A DNA stretch of 30,784 bases from JAUZPB01 sp037140715 (GCA_037140715.1 JBAXDX010000029.1:1-30784), one strand, 5' to 3'; counted from the stretch's first letter, positions 1-8,391 are shown. A program made the numbers and translations. Notes: generated by a model from the sequence alone, not told the origin.

Positions 1-111
1 AAAGTTATATTTATAAACAAAACTAATTGTAGCATCATTGGTAATATGGCAGAAATCTTTAAAAATAAATTAGTCAGTTCTCCCATTGTGCTAGTAAATA
101 ATGGGAATTTT

Positions 112-1092
112 ATGGAGTCTGTGACTTTAAAATCACTTGATCTGTTTGCGGGAATTGGCGGAATAAGAATGGGATTTGAGAGGGCTGGATTTCAAACTAT
201 CTTAGGAAATGATTTTGATCCATTTTGCAAAGCTACGTATGATCTCAATTTTGAAGATATTCTCCTGACAGTCAAAGACATAGCTAAATTATCAAGCTCT
301 GAGCTTCCCGATTTTAATATTTTACTTGCAGGGTTTCCATGCCAGCCATTTTCTATTGCTGGATATAGAAGAGGATTTCTTGATACAGGGAGAGGCGATT
401 TATTCTTTGAAATAGTCCGAATATTGAGAGATAAAAATCCGGAAGCGGTTTTTCTTGAGAATGTTAAAAATTTAAAATCCCACGATGGCGGGAAAACTTT
501 TAATATTATTTCAGAGGCACTAAAAGATCTTGACTACCATATCAAAGTTAAGGTTCTTAATAGTATGAAATATGGAAATGTTCCTCAAAATCGGGAAAGA
601 GTTTATATTGTCGGATTCAAATCAAAAGAAATGTTAAATAATTTTGAATTTCCGTCAGAAATACCGCTGACTACAAGTATCGCCGATATTATTGCAAAGA
701 ATGCAGAACAAAAATATTATTATCATTATAATCCAATCTACCCGCAACTTTTAGAAACAATCAAATCTGCTAATACCATATATCAGTGGCGCAGAACTTA
801 TGTCAGGGAAAATAAAAATGGAGTATGCCCGACTCTTACTGCAAATATGGGTACTGGCGGGCATAATGTTCCTTTAATCCTCGATGAAAAAGGCGTAAGA
901 AAACTTACTCCCAGAGAGTGTGCAAAATTACAGGGATTTCCTGATAGTTTTAAGCTTCCCGATGATATTTCAGATCCTAAACTTTATAAACAATTAGGCA
1001 ATTCTGTTACTGTTACTGTTATAGAACGAGTTGCCGTTCAAATCAGAAAAGCAATGGAAATAACCAGCAATGTTCATAGAAAAACAGCCTGA
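112..1092 (+). CDS. C5-cytosine DNA methyltransferase (type II restriction-modification)
   Basis: Transfers a methyl group from S-adenosylmethionine to C5 of cytosine in a short DNA target, protecting it from the partner nuclease encoded next. Conserved C5-methylase motifs appear in order (residues counted from ATG 112): motif I LDLFAGIGG (9-17), motif IV GFPCQPFS with catalytic Cys77, motif VI ENV (116-118), motif VIII QNRERVYIVGF (159-169), a target-recognition stretch (about 173-262), motif IX RKLTPRECAKLQGFP and motif X QLGNSV. At 326 aa it is a normal length for a monospecific enzyme. A longer start at ATG 46 adds 22 residues; 112 is preferred because family members begin 5-10 residues before motif I and a weak GGGA lies 5 bases upstream. 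The 3' end meets the endonuclease gene. A possible -7 box (TATATTTA, 6-13) lies at the window edge. The DNA looks AT-richer than alaS, which fits horizontal acquisition. Confidence 0.93.
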   Translation: MESVTLKSLDLFAGIGGIRMGFERAGFQTILGNDFDPFCKATYDLNFEDILLTVKDIAKLSSSELPDFNILLAGFPCQPFSIAGYRRGFLDTGRGDLFFEIVRILRDKNPEAVFLENVKNLKSHDGGKTFNIISEALKDLDYHIKVKVLNSMKYGNVPQNRERVYIVGFKSKEMLNNFEFPSEIPLTTSIADIIAKNAEQKYYYHYNPIYPQLLETIKSANTIYQWRRTYVRENKNGVCPTLTANMGTGGHNVPLILDEKGVRKLTPRECAKLQGFPDSFKLPDDISDPKLYKQLGNSVTVTVIERVAVQIRKAMEITSNVHRKTA

Positions 1093-2245
1093 AACAATGG
1101 TTAAGTATTATGAAAGACTGCTTAAAGCAGTGGGGGCTTTTTCAAATCTTTTTTCTGCATCTCCTGAACCATATCTTTCTTATAGAGTTGTTGAAAATTT
1201 ATTTTGTATAGCTTTTGGAGCTGAAAATCTATCCCGTTTTGATAATTCAGCCGATGCATTAAAAGATAAAATAGGTTTTGGAATAAAAACATTTGTTGAC
1301 AAAACAGGAAGCACACTGCAAAAAGTCGCAGAATTTAATAGCGACCATGAAATATTTAGATCGCTTTGCACTGAACAAAAAATTCGAAAAATAGCCGAGT
1401 TAAGAAATACGCGCATAACAACCACAAAAAGAATTTATGGTCTTGAAAATCTTATTTATCATTGCGTCACCAGACAGGTTGGCAAAATAACAGTTTATGA
1501 AACTCCGACACCTATAATAAATATCAATAAGATTAGCAGAATAAGTGAAAACTCAAATGGAAACATTATCCAATTTCATGATTCAACTGCTGAGTATTCA
1601 TTTAATATTTCTAAAAGTACCCTGTATAAACGTTTCATTACTGATAAAATTTTATTAAATATTGCAGTAAAAATACTTGCTGATCCATTTAGCCAAATAG
1701 AGAAATTAGTATCGGAAGGCAACCTGATTTTTTCTCCTGTTAAGGTACAGCCACATATATTTCTTCCTCTTTATTCTCCGCGGAGCAACTCCAGGCAGGT
1801 ACCGGAAAAAAGTGGGTTGAATCTATGGAACTCCAAAGGAAGATCCAGAAATGCAAACGAGGTTGAGATTCGCATACCTGCATGGATAAATAAGAAATTC
1901 TCTGCTTTTTTCCCTGCAAAGGATAAATCTTTTAGTTTATTTTTGCCGGATAGATCGACTCTTAGTGCCAAAATTTGCCAGCAAGGTGAAAAAGCTCTGA
2001 TGAGCAAGCCAAATTCAAAATTAGGAAAGTGGATATTGCGTGATATTTTAATGTTGAATGAAGGCGAGATTCTAACCTACGACAAACTGCAGATTTTAGG
2101 TCTGGACTCTGTTGTTGTTTATAAGATAAATAGTAACCGTTATGATATCGATTTCGCAAGAATAGGATCATATGAAGCCTTTTTTTTAGAAAATAAAAAA
2201 ATAAACTCATTTTCCAGCGGTCAGTACTTCGAACAAGACATCTAA
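1070..2245 (+). CDS. Putative type II restriction endonuclease, partner of the upstream methylase
   Basis: Likely cleaves the DNA site protected by the adjacent C5 methyltransferase. The call rests on position and on the C-terminal part (about residues 228-375: FLPLYSPR, VPEKSGLNLWNSKGR, EVEIRIPAWINKKF, KALMSKPNSKLGKWILRDIL, GSYEAFF). This resembles the C-terminal DNA-recognition (B3-like) region I recall from NgoFVII-type restriction enzymes. The N-terminal half (RVVENLF with Glu42, then SADALKDKIGFGIKTF with Asp62 and Lys73) has the look of a degenerate PD-(D/E)XK nuclease core; no HKD phospholipase-D motif is visible. Two starts are possible: ATG 1070, overlapping the methylase by 23 bases, or ATG 1097 (MVKYYERL), 4 bases after its stop; either implies translational coupling. 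The recognition sequence cannot be read from the sequence. Family recall is by memory, so the domain assignment is moderate. Confidence 0.65.
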   Translation: MFIEKQPETMVKYYERLLKAVGAFSNLFSASPEPYLSYRVVENLFCIAFGAENLSRFDNSADALKDKIGFGIKTFVDKTGSTLQKVAEFNSDHEIFRSLCTEQKIRKIAELRNTRITTTKRIYGLENLIYHCVTRQVGKITVYETPTPIININKISRISENSNGNIIQFHDSTAEYSFNISKSTLYKRFITDKILLNIAVKILADPFSQIEKLVSEGNLIFSPVKVQPHIFLPLYSPRSNSRQVPEKSGLNLWNSKGRSRNANEVEIRIPAWINKKFSAFFPAKDKSFSLFLPDRSTLSAKICQQGEKALMSKPNSKLGKWILRDILMLNEGEILTYDKLQILGLDSVVVYKINSNRYDIDFARIGSYEAFFLENKKINSFSSGQYFEQDI

Positions 2246-2300
2246 TGAACATTGCGCTCCAAAGGGAAGAAAATAATAAGGTTGATAGTTTTTGAATTAT

Positions 2301-2340
2301 TGTCATCTCGAGCGGAAGAGACGCGCAATCGCGCATCTCA
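2301..2340. repeat. Palindromic intergenic repeat-like element
   Basis: A GC-rich island in AT-rich surroundings. GAGACGCGC (2318-2326) and GCGCATCTC (2331-2339) form a 9-bp stem with one mismatch and an AATC loop. The hexamer CATCTC occurs on both sides (2304-2309 and 2334-2339). This is the layout of dispersed REP-like intergenic repeats; no second copy was seen in this window, so its repetitive nature is inference. Confidence 0.4.
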
Positions 2341-2519
2341 AACATTTAATTACTGCCTGCCACAATACTGTATTTTATAATCTGTCTGCTTTCCAAAAAC
2401 CATTTTCTGTCGTGTATATTTATGCCGGGAAGATATTTTACCATTTGGATTATTTATTAATATATGATTACTCTTTCAATATTTCGTTTAGACAGGTCGA
2501 TCCCAAAACTGATTTTTAT

Positions 2520-2552
2520 TTTGTGGTATGTGTACGGATTTTATTATATTTG
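2520..2552 (+). promoter_or_regulatory. Bacteroidota-type sigma-70 promoter for alaS
   Basis: TTTG at 2520-2523 is followed after 21 bases by TATATTTG at 2545-2552, an exact match to the Bacteroidota -33/-7 consensus (TTTG and TAnnTTTG). Transcription would start around 2558, giving a leader of roughly 30 bases before the alaS ATG at 2587. Confidence 0.7.
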
Positions 2553-2586
2553 GTCGCTTATTAACAATTAAAAGAATATTTATAGT

Positions 2587-5175
2587 ATGACATCTTCAGA
2601 AATCAGACAACAGTTTTTAGATTTTTTTAAGAATAAGGAGCATAGAATTGTTCCAAGCGCGCCGGTTGTACCGTTTGACGACCCTACTTTGCTTTTTACT
2701 AATGCGGGCATGAATCAGTTTAAGGATGTTTTCCTGAGCCAGGGAAGTCGCGAGTATAAAAGAGCCGCGGATACGCAGAAGTGTATCCGCGTCAGCGGTA
2801 AGCATAATGACCTGGAGGAGGTCGGCTACGATACTTACCATCATACGTTTTTCGAGATGCTGGGTAATTGGTCTTTCGGGGATTATTATAAAACCGAGGC
2901 CGTTATGTGGGCATGGGAACTACTGACTGAGGTGTGGAAACTGCCAAAAGAAAGATTATGGGCTACTGTATATAATACAGATGATGAGGCTTTTGAAATC
3001 TGGAAATCTAAGACGGATATTAACCCCAAACATATACTCCGCTTTGCTGAAAAGGATAATTTCTGGGAAATGGGGGAAACCGGTCCGTGCGGACCCTGTT
3101 CAGAGATACATGTTAACCTGACCGCGGATGATTTGGAAAATCCTGAATATGTAAACGCGGGTGTGCCGGAATGTATTGAAATCTGGAACTTAGTATTTAT
3201 CCAGTATAACAGGGATAATCATGGAGTTCTGCATGAACTGCCCGCAAAGCATGTCGATACGGGAATGGGTTTTGAAAGAATATGCGCTGTGCTTCAGCAA
3301 AAGGATTCTAATTATGACACAGATATTTTTGCACCGGTAATTGAAGCCGTTGCGAAGCTTTCAGGAGTTAAATATGATTCTGCCGAACATAAGATACCAA
3401 TGAGGGTAATAGCCGATCATGTCAGAACTTTATCATTCGCAATCGCAGACGGTGCGACTCCCGGCAATGACGGGCGCGGTTATGTTTTACGCAGAATTTT
3501 AAGGCGTGCGGCTCGTTATGGACGCAAGCTTGGTCTTAATAAACCGTTTATTTATCAGCTCGTTCAAACCCTGGTTAAATATATGGCAGATGTATTCCCG
3601 GAGTTAAAAATTAATCAGGCGCATATTGAAAAGATTATTAAGGCTGAAGAAGAGAGCTTTAACATTACACTCGACCGCGGCATTGAACTTTTTGATAAGA
3701 TAGTCGCGAAGGCCGAAGCCGCGGGCATAAAGGTAATTAGCGGGACTGATGTATTCCAGCTTTATGATACTTACGGTTTTCCGGTTGACCTGACCGGCGT
3801 TATGGCAAAGGAAAGGGGACTTCATATTGACGAAGACGGTTTTAATTCGCTGATGAATGAGCAGAAGACCAGAGCACGCGAATCAACGAAAGATAAGTTT
3901 GCTTCGCAGAGTGCCTCGTTTAATGATTTCGCATCTTTCGGCATAAACGAGAATGACAGAACTGAGTTCACAGGTTATGAGAATTTCTCGGCTGAGGCTA
4001 AGGTTATCGGCTATAAAAAGGAAGAGGACAGGGATTATGTACTGCTGGATAAGACTCCGTTCTATGCTGAGTCGGGCGGACAGACCGGCGATTTGGGACA
4101 CCTAAAGGCAGGAAACGAAACGCTTCAGATAGTCGAGGTTACAAAGTTAGCCGATAAAATAGTTCATGTGGTAGAAAATCCGCTGAACATTAAAATAGAA
4201 AAGGGCATGAGTGTTACCGCTGAAGTTGATACAAAAAGGCGCCGGGATATAATGAGGAATCATTCGGCAACTCACCTTCTGCACGCGGCACTGCGCAATG
4301 TACTCGGCACGCATGTGCATCAATCCGGTTCTTACGTTGGCCCGGACAGACTGCGTTTCGATTTTGCACATTACTCAAAGCTGAACGAAGAGGAAATAAG
4401 CCGGATAGAATCGATTGTCAACGAGCAGATAAGAAGCAATATACAGTTAAATCATCATCGCGCTATCCCGTTTGAGGAAGCGAAGCAGATGGGTGCGCTT
4501 ATGTTCTTCGGCGATAAGTACGGCGACCGCGTTAATGTAGTTCAGTTTGATGAAGTGAGCAAAGAATTTTGCGGAGGTACACATGTTTCCAACAGCGCAC
4601 ATATCGGGCTGCTGAAAATCGTAAGCGAATCCTCAATTGCAAGTGGCATCAGAAGAATTGAAGCCGTTACAGGACGCGGAGTTGAAGAGTTTATTCGCTC
4701 ACAGAAGGAATCCTTAAAAAAGGAAGAAGAAAAAATAGCTAAGCTTCAGGAAGAAAAGAAAAAGCTTGAAAAGGAAATAGCCAGGCTCAGCTTAAAAAGC
4801 AAACTTGGCGGACTTGAAAGCCTCTTGTCGAAACCTCTGCAGGTTGACGGCGTAAACCTGTATAAAGGCAGAGTCGAAGCAGCCAATATGGACGAGCTAA
4901 AGGCAATGGGCGATGAGCTGAGGATTAAAATGAAAGAAGCAGTCGGAACGCTAATCTCTGAAATTGAAGGAAAAGTCGGGATTGTATGCGTAGTATCAGA
5001 TGGACTGATAAAGGACAGTAAACTTGCCGCCGGAAAGATTGTCGGCGACTTAGCAAAGATCGTTGGCGGAGGCGGAGGCGGAAAACCTCATCTTGCTACT
5101 GCCGGCGGAAAGGATATATCAAAGATTGACGAGGCTTTAGGACAGGTTGAGAAGATAATAAAAAAATATCTTTAA
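2587..5175 (+). CDS. alaS: Alanine--tRNA ligase
   Basis: Cytosolic class II synthetase that charges tRNA-Ala using ATP and alanine and hydrolyses mischarged Ser/Gly-tRNA-Ala. The 862 aa match the usual bacterial length. The N-terminus is canonical (MTSSEIRQQFLDFF, then FTNAGMNQFKDVF). The catalytic core shows GETGPCGPCSEIH and VDTGMGFERI. The editing domain carries the zinc-site motif HSATH (His559, His563) and CGGTH (Cys662, His666). A charged coiled-coil stretch (about 705-735) leads to the C-Ala domain with its six-glycine run and KPHLATAGG near the end. It has its own promoter 34-67 bases upstream. No good Shine-Dalgarno is visible before ATG 2587, but the N-terminus fixes the start. The next gene lies 71 bases downstream with no terminator seen between. 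Confidence 0.98.
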   Translation: MTSSEIRQQFLDFFKNKEHRIVPSAPVVPFDDPTLLFTNAGMNQFKDVFLSQGSREYKRAADTQKCIRVSGKHNDLEEVGYDTYHHTFFEMLGNWSFGDYYKTEAVMWAWELLTEVWKLPKERLWATVYNTDDEAFEIWKSKTDINPKHILRFAEKDNFWEMGETGPCGPCSEIHVNLTADDLENPEYVNAGVPECIEIWNLVFIQYNRDNHGVLHELPAKHVDTGMGFERICAVLQQKDSNYDTDIFAPVIEAVAKLSGVKYDSAEHKIPMRVIADHVRTLSFAIADGATPGNDGRGYVLRRILRRAARYGRKLGLNKPFIYQLVQTLVKYMADVFPELKINQAHIEKIIKAEEESFNITLDRGIELFDKIVAKAEAAGIKVISGTDVFQLYDTYGFPVDLTGVMAKERGLHIDEDGFNSLMNEQKTRARESTKDKFASQSASFNDFASFGINENDRTEFTGYENFSAEAKVIGYKKEEDRDYVLLDKTPFYAESGGQTGDLGHLKAGNETLQIVEVTKLADKIVHVVENPLNIKIEKGMSVTAEVDTKRRRDIMRNHSATHLLHAALRNVLGTHVHQSGSYVGPDRLRFDFAHYSKLNEEEISRIESIVNEQIRSNIQLNHHRAIPFEEAKQMGALMFFGDKYGDRVNVVQFDEVSKEFCGGTHVSNSAHIGLLKIVSESSIASGIRRIEAVTGRGVEEFIRSQKESLKKEEEKIAKLQEEKKKLEKEIARLSLKSKLGGLESLLSKPLQVDGVNLYKGRVEAANMDELKAMGDELRIKMKEAVGTLISEIEGKVGIVCVVSDGLIKDSKLAAGKIVGDLAKIVGGGGGGKPHLATAGGKDISKIDEALGQVEKIIKKYL

Positions 5176-5246
5176 CCCGGCAACAGTTAATAAATACAAA
5201 ATGGACACTCATTTACAATTTTCTAAATAAAATCCGGAGGAAAGTC

Positions 5247-5576
5247 ATGGATCATCATTTTACTACTACTACTTTTGGAATCGATGGTTATAAGATAACG
5301 AAGAATCTTGGAATCGTGCGCGGAGTTGTAGTACGCTCGCGTTCTATATTCGGGACTATTGGTGGCAGCTTACAAACAATATTTGGCGGAAATATTTCGC
5401 TTTTTACCGAACTTTGCGAAAGGACGCGTATGGAATCATTTGAACTTATGATAAGACATGCCGAAGAGTCAGGAGCTAACGCGGTAATCGGAATCAGGTA
5501 TGACGCTAATGAAATTATGTCCGGCGTAACTGAGGTGCTGGCTTACGGTACGGCTGTTGTCCTGGAAAAAGAATAA
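5247..5576 (+). CDS. YbjQ/UPF0145 family protein
   Basis: A 109-aa protein of the YbjQ (UPF0145, formerly DUF74) family, small pentameric proteins often labelled heavy-metal-binding domain proteins; the physiological role is not established. Family features seen: an early strand ending in GYKITKNLGIVRGVVVRSRS, a central helix with ERTRMESFELMIRHAEESGA, and the closing NAVIGIRYDANEIMSGVTEVLAYGTAVVL, which is the most conserved part of the family. The start is well set: GGAGG at 5236-5240 lies six bases before ATG 5247, one of the strongest ribosome binding sites in the window. It lies 71 bases after alaS on the same strand and is followed by a convergent hairpin. Confidence 0.9.
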   Translation: MDHHFTTTTFGIDGYKITKNLGIVRGVVVRSRSIFGTIGGSLQTIFGGNISLFTELCERTRMESFELMIRHAEESGANAVIGIRYDANEIMSGVTEVLAYGTAVVLEKE

Positions 5577-5590
5577 AAGAAGCTGGACAG

Positions 5591-5623
5591 TTAAAGGACA
5601 AAGTTCAGAGCTTTGTCCTTTAA
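5591..5623. terminator. Bidirectional hairpin between convergent genes
   Basis: A perfect 13-bp inverted repeat (TTAAAGGACAAAG, 5591-5603; CTTTGTCCTTTAA, 5611-5623) with a 7-base loop sits between the YbjQ gene (plus) and the histidine kinase (minus, ending at 5630). No long T-run follows on either side, so termination strength is uncertain, but position and symmetry fit a shared terminator. Confidence 0.6.
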
Positions 5624-5629
5624 GCATAC

Positions 5630-7165
5630 TTACTGCGGGGTGGCTTTGGGAATAGTAAACTTAAATGTACTGCCATAACCCGGCTGGCTTTCCACCCAGA
5701 TTTTACCACCATGCTTTTCCACGAGTTCCTTGCAGATAATCAATCCCAGCCCGGTACCTTTCTCATTGTCTGTCCCTTTTTTTGATTTACGGAAATCAAT
5801 ACAAAAGAGATTTGATATATCTGCCACATCAATGCCTGTCCCTGTATCAGAAATAGCTATACCCGCAAATTCGCCGGCATCAAATAATGAGACTGATATC
5901 ATGTCGCCCGCATTTGAAAATTTTATCGCGTTTGAAATTAGATTCTGGAGTATAGAGTTCAGTATATCGGAATCAGCATAAAGGTAATAGTGCTCAGGTA
6001 TATCAATCTTATAAGATATTTTTTTCTTTAGGAACTTTGGACCAAGCAGATGTATCACATAAGTTACTTCAGCCAGTATTTCTATGCTGGAAGGCTGGTA
6101 ACTTATTCTGCCCATTTCAATTCTCGACCACTGAAGCAGATTCTCGATAAGGTGATAAATTCCCTGGGTCGTAGCGTTCAGATAATTCGCATAATTTATT
6201 CTCTCCTCCTCGGTAAGAGTCGAATATTCCTCAGCCAGGGCTTTTGAAAGTCCGAGCAGTCCCTGAAAAGGACTTTTAAGATCGTGAGAGATAACCGAGA
6301 GAAATTTATCCTTCCCCGCGTTAGTCTCGGCAAGTTTCTCATTCAGAACCACTAATTCGATTGCATTTTTCTCCAGAATCTCCTTATTCTTCTGAAGTTG
6401 CTCTTCAGCCTTTTTACGCTCGGTGATGTCATGAACTATCATATAAAGAAGATCCTGACCTTTCATTTTTAACAACCCGCTATAGACTTCAACATCTCTT
6501 ATCCCGCTGTCTGCAAGTTTATGCTGATTCAAAAAATGGCGTTGCTCATTATTGCGGATATAATTCATCCTTTCATGAATATTTTCTCCGGGCAGGCAAC
6601 TGATATCAGACATTCCCCTGCCAACAAGCTCATCCATCGAATAACCGTAAAAAGAACAGGCAGAGGAATTGGCATCGACAATTATCCCCGTGTATGAATC
6701 GATAAGAAGCATAACTGAACAGTTATTATTAAAAAGGCTGTGATACATCTCTTCGCTTTCGCGCAGTTTTTCCTCAGTCTTCTTCCTTTCGATTGCATAA
6801 CGGATAGCCCTCGCAAGCATATTGCCGTCAACCTGAAGTTTTACCAGATAATCCTGCGCTCCAAGCTGAACTGTTTTAATTGCAAGCTTCTCATCTTCAA
6901 GACCTGTCATTATAATAATAGGAAGCGATGGGGCAACAGCGTTAATGCTTTCCAGAGTATCAAGACTCTCACCATCAGGAAGACCGGGATCGAGAAGAAC
7001 AATATCGAAACTACTTTTCTCAAGTTTTTCAAGTCCGGTTGCAAGTCGGAAAGCATGCTCAACCTTATATCCAAAATTGCTGACATCATTAAGCATTGCA
7101 CTAATCAGCCGTGCATCGCCAAGATTATCTTCGATAAGTAAAATTTTTACAGGTTCCTGATTCAT
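5630..7165 (-). CDS. REC-PAS hybrid histidine kinase
   Basis: Soluble two-component kinase of 511 aa with no membrane segment. Domains in order: receiver (about 6-125) with phosphoacceptor Asp59 (LLDPGLPD), Thr87 and Lys109; PAS (about 138-252) ending in the typical DITERKKAEEQL; a coiled-coil linker; HisKA with His294 in SVISHDLKSPF; HATPase_c with N-box NLISNAIKF (Asn412), DTGTGI (Asp440) and GTGLGL (470-475). With the receiver at the N-terminus, the kinase is probably controlled by phosphorylation from another kinase and then phosphorylates an unlinked partner. AAGGGAG lies two bases before the ATG. It runs opposite to its neighbours, diverges from the RlpA-like gene and converges on the YbjQ gene. 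Its ATP-lid region (LFCIDFRK...GTDNEKGTGLGL) is strikingly like the kinase at 13789-15297, suggesting duplication. The input signal is unknown. Confidence 0.93.
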   Translation of the reverse strand: MNQEPVKILLIEDNLGDARLISAMLNDVSNFGYKVEHAFRLATGLEKLEKSSFDIVLLDPGLPDGESLDTLESINAVAPSLPIIIMTGLEDEKLAIKTVQLGAQDYLVKLQVDGNMLARAIRYAIERKKTEEKLRESEEMYHSLFNNNCSVMLLIDSYTGIIVDANSSACSFYGYSMDELVGRGMSDISCLPGENIHERMNYIRNNEQRHFLNQHKLADSGIRDVEVYSGLLKMKGQDLLYMIVHDITERKKAEEQLQKNKEILEKNAIELVVLNEKLAETNAGKDKFLSVISHDLKSPFQGLLGLSKALAEEYSTLTEEERINYANYLNATTQGIYHLIENLLQWSRIEMGRISYQPSSIEILAEVTYVIHLLGPKFLKKKISYKIDIPEHYYLYADSDILNSILQNLISNAIKFSNAGDMISVSLFDAGEFAGIAISDTGTGIDVADISNLFCIDFRKSKKGTDNEKGTGLGLIICKELVEKHGGKIWVESQPGYGSTFKFTIPKATPQ

Positions 7166-7201
7166 AACTCCCTTTATACAATAAATAGTTAAAGCAAAAT
7201 A

Positions 7202-7266
7202 ACTTTCCGAAAGTATTTTTCATAAAAAGCTATTGTTTACTTCCCAGACTATCTATGATACTTTCG
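7202..7266. repeat. ACTTTC/GAAAGT inverted repeats in a divergent promoter region
   Basis: ACTTTCCGAAAGT at 7202-7214 is a 13-base near-perfect palindrome. Its right half with flank (CGAAAGTAT, 7208-7216) recurs inverted as ATACTTTCG at 7258-7266. The copies lie between the divergent histidine kinase and RlpA-like genes, where an operator would be expected. No regulator can be named. Confidence 0.3.
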
Positions 7267-7439
7267 TAAATGCAAAATAGTAATTTGAAATTTAAAAGTA
7301 AACTTACACTAATCTAATCCTTTGTGTGATTGTAACCGGTCAGGGTGAAAATCAAATCAACAGATTTGGAACATACACAAACATTTTCCTATTTTCCTTA
7401 TTTTTATGTATCTTGCAGATATAAATTATGGAGGAGCCA

Positions 7440-7973
7440 TTGAGTTTTGACAACTTGTTATTACTGTTTCCGTTTGTGATTTTTTCATTTGTTTCAACGC
7501 CTAAGATAGTTCAGGAAACCTGTTTGGTTAAACAGGTAGCTTATGTTGAGTCAGAAGAGGGTGAACCTCTGAAAAACAGCGATTCTCAGGAAAAGAGTAC
7601 TGCCGGTACTTCCGAGGGTTTAGCACTCGAAATAAAAGCTGGCAAGGCTTCTTATTATGGCAAAAAGCATAATGGACGAAAAACAGCAAGCGGAGAGCCT
7701 TATGACATGGACTCGCTTACAGCTGCTCATAAGTCTTACCCGTTCGGGACTATTGTTAAAGTAAGCATTGATAGTATTAAAAGCGTGGTAGTTCGTATCA
7801 ATGACCGTATGTCTGTCAGGAGTAATAGGGCAATTGATCTTTCCTTCAGAGCAGCTAAAGAGCTGAGACTCCTAAGCGCCGGATGTACAAGTGTAAAGAT
7901 TGAAGTCCTGAAATGGGGCAATGGCATGGCAAAGAAAATAGAGCAGGAAGCCGTGCTCGCCGATGTAAATTAA
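7440..7973 (+). CDS. RlpA-like double-psi beta-barrel protein
   Basis: Related to RlpA (septal lytic transglycosylase acting on denuded peptidoglycan). An N-terminal hydrophobic segment (LLLLFPFVIFSFVS) should direct export or anchoring. A low-complexity linker precedes one DPBB domain with GKASYYGKKHNGRKTASGE, YDM, LTAAHKSYPFGTIVKV, VVVRINDR and RAIDLS. The Glu, His and Asp positions important in E. coli RlpA are kept (E in SGE, H in TAAH, D in INDR). The usual RGPF after the Asp is replaced by RMSVRSN, so activity is uncertain. There is no C-terminal SPOR domain. Start choice: ATG 7428 is in frame, but the only good Shine-Dalgarno (GGAGG, 7430-7434) lies inside that extension and is correctly spaced for TTG 7440, which I prefer. 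It is followed by a clear terminator. Confidence 0.85.
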   Translation: MSFDNLLLLFPFVIFSFVSTPKIVQETCLVKQVAYVESEEGEPLKNSDSQEKSTAGTSEGLALEIKAGKASYYGKKHNGRKTASGEPYDMDSLTAAHKSYPFGTIVKVSIDSIKSVVVRINDRMSVRSNRAIDLSFRAAKELRLLSAGCTSVKIEVLKWGNGMAKKIEQEAVLADVN

Positions 7974-7990
7974 AAATAACAGAACATAAT

Positions 7991-8021
7991 AAAAAAAGCC
8001 GGAAGATTATCCGGTTTTTTT
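7991..8021 (+). terminator. Intrinsic terminator after the RlpA-like gene
   Basis: An A-run leads into the stem CCGGA (7999-8003) / TCCGG (8010-8014) with a six-base AGATTA loop, followed by seven T residues. The A and T runs can extend the stem. It lies about 20 bases after the stop codon. Confidence 0.8.
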
Positions 8022-8157
8022 ATGATGAAAGAATTCGTCAGGATTAAACTCTGAGCAGAAAATTTAGTGAATCTTTTTCGTTATTATATCATCATACAAT
8101 TACTATGATTTGAACTTAACTTATCTGCTTGTGTAACAAAAATAAACGGAAGATGAA

Positions 8158-8364
8158 ATGAAAGAGTTTATGAAGCTAAAAGATGGATTTATTGTCAAAC
8201 GCATTGTACCAGTCGTAGCGGGAGCTTTGCTGGGATACGCTTATTATCATTTCATCGGATGCTCAGGCGGAACGTGTCCGATTACAGGTAATCCTTATAT
8301 CTCAACAGCCTATGGCGGACTGACAGGACTTATAATAGCATTACCGAGAAAAAAGAAGGCGTAA
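8158..8364 (+). CDS. Small two-helix membrane protein (DUF6132-like)
   Basis: A 68-aa protein with two hydrophobic segments (IVPVVAGALLGYAYYHFIG, about 16-34, and STAYGGLTGLIIALP, about 49-63) joined by a cysteine-containing turn, CSGGTCPITGNPYIS. That turn matches what I recall of the DUF6132 family, small inner-membrane proteins found in Bacteroidota and relatives; no function is established. The lysine-rich ends (KDGFIVKR and RKKKA) suggest both termini lie in the cytoplasm, with the two cysteines outside. CGGAAGA lies just before ATG 8158. The next gene, a membrane-anchored thioredoxin, starts 122 bases downstream on the same strand, and a thiol link between the two is conceivable but unproven. 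Confidence 0.75.
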   Translation: MKEFMKLKDGFIVKRIVPVVAGALLGYAYYHFIGCSGGTCPITGNPYISTAYGGLTGLIIALPRKKKA

Positions 8365-8391
8365 TTACCGGAACTTTATTTCATAAGCACT

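Larger units (their letters stand above)
2246..2586. other. Intergenic region between restriction-modification genes and alaS
   Basis: This 341-base stretch holds no convincing gene. It contains a GC-rich palindromic element at 2301-2340 and a Bacteroidota-type promoter at 2520-2552 just before alaS. An open frame of 90 codons crosses it, but that frame reads through the palindrome and has no ribosome binding site or recognisable motif. The rest is AT-rich and featureless to me. Confidence 0.6.

Noticed and set aside
2292..2564. 90-codon open frame before alaS
   Set aside because: It reads through the palindromic element, has no ribosome binding site or recognisable motif, and overlaps the exact-match alaS promoter.
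6740..7141. 133-codon frame opposite the REC-PAS kinase
   Set aside because: It lies wholly inside conserved receiver coding sequence on the other strand and shows no motif.
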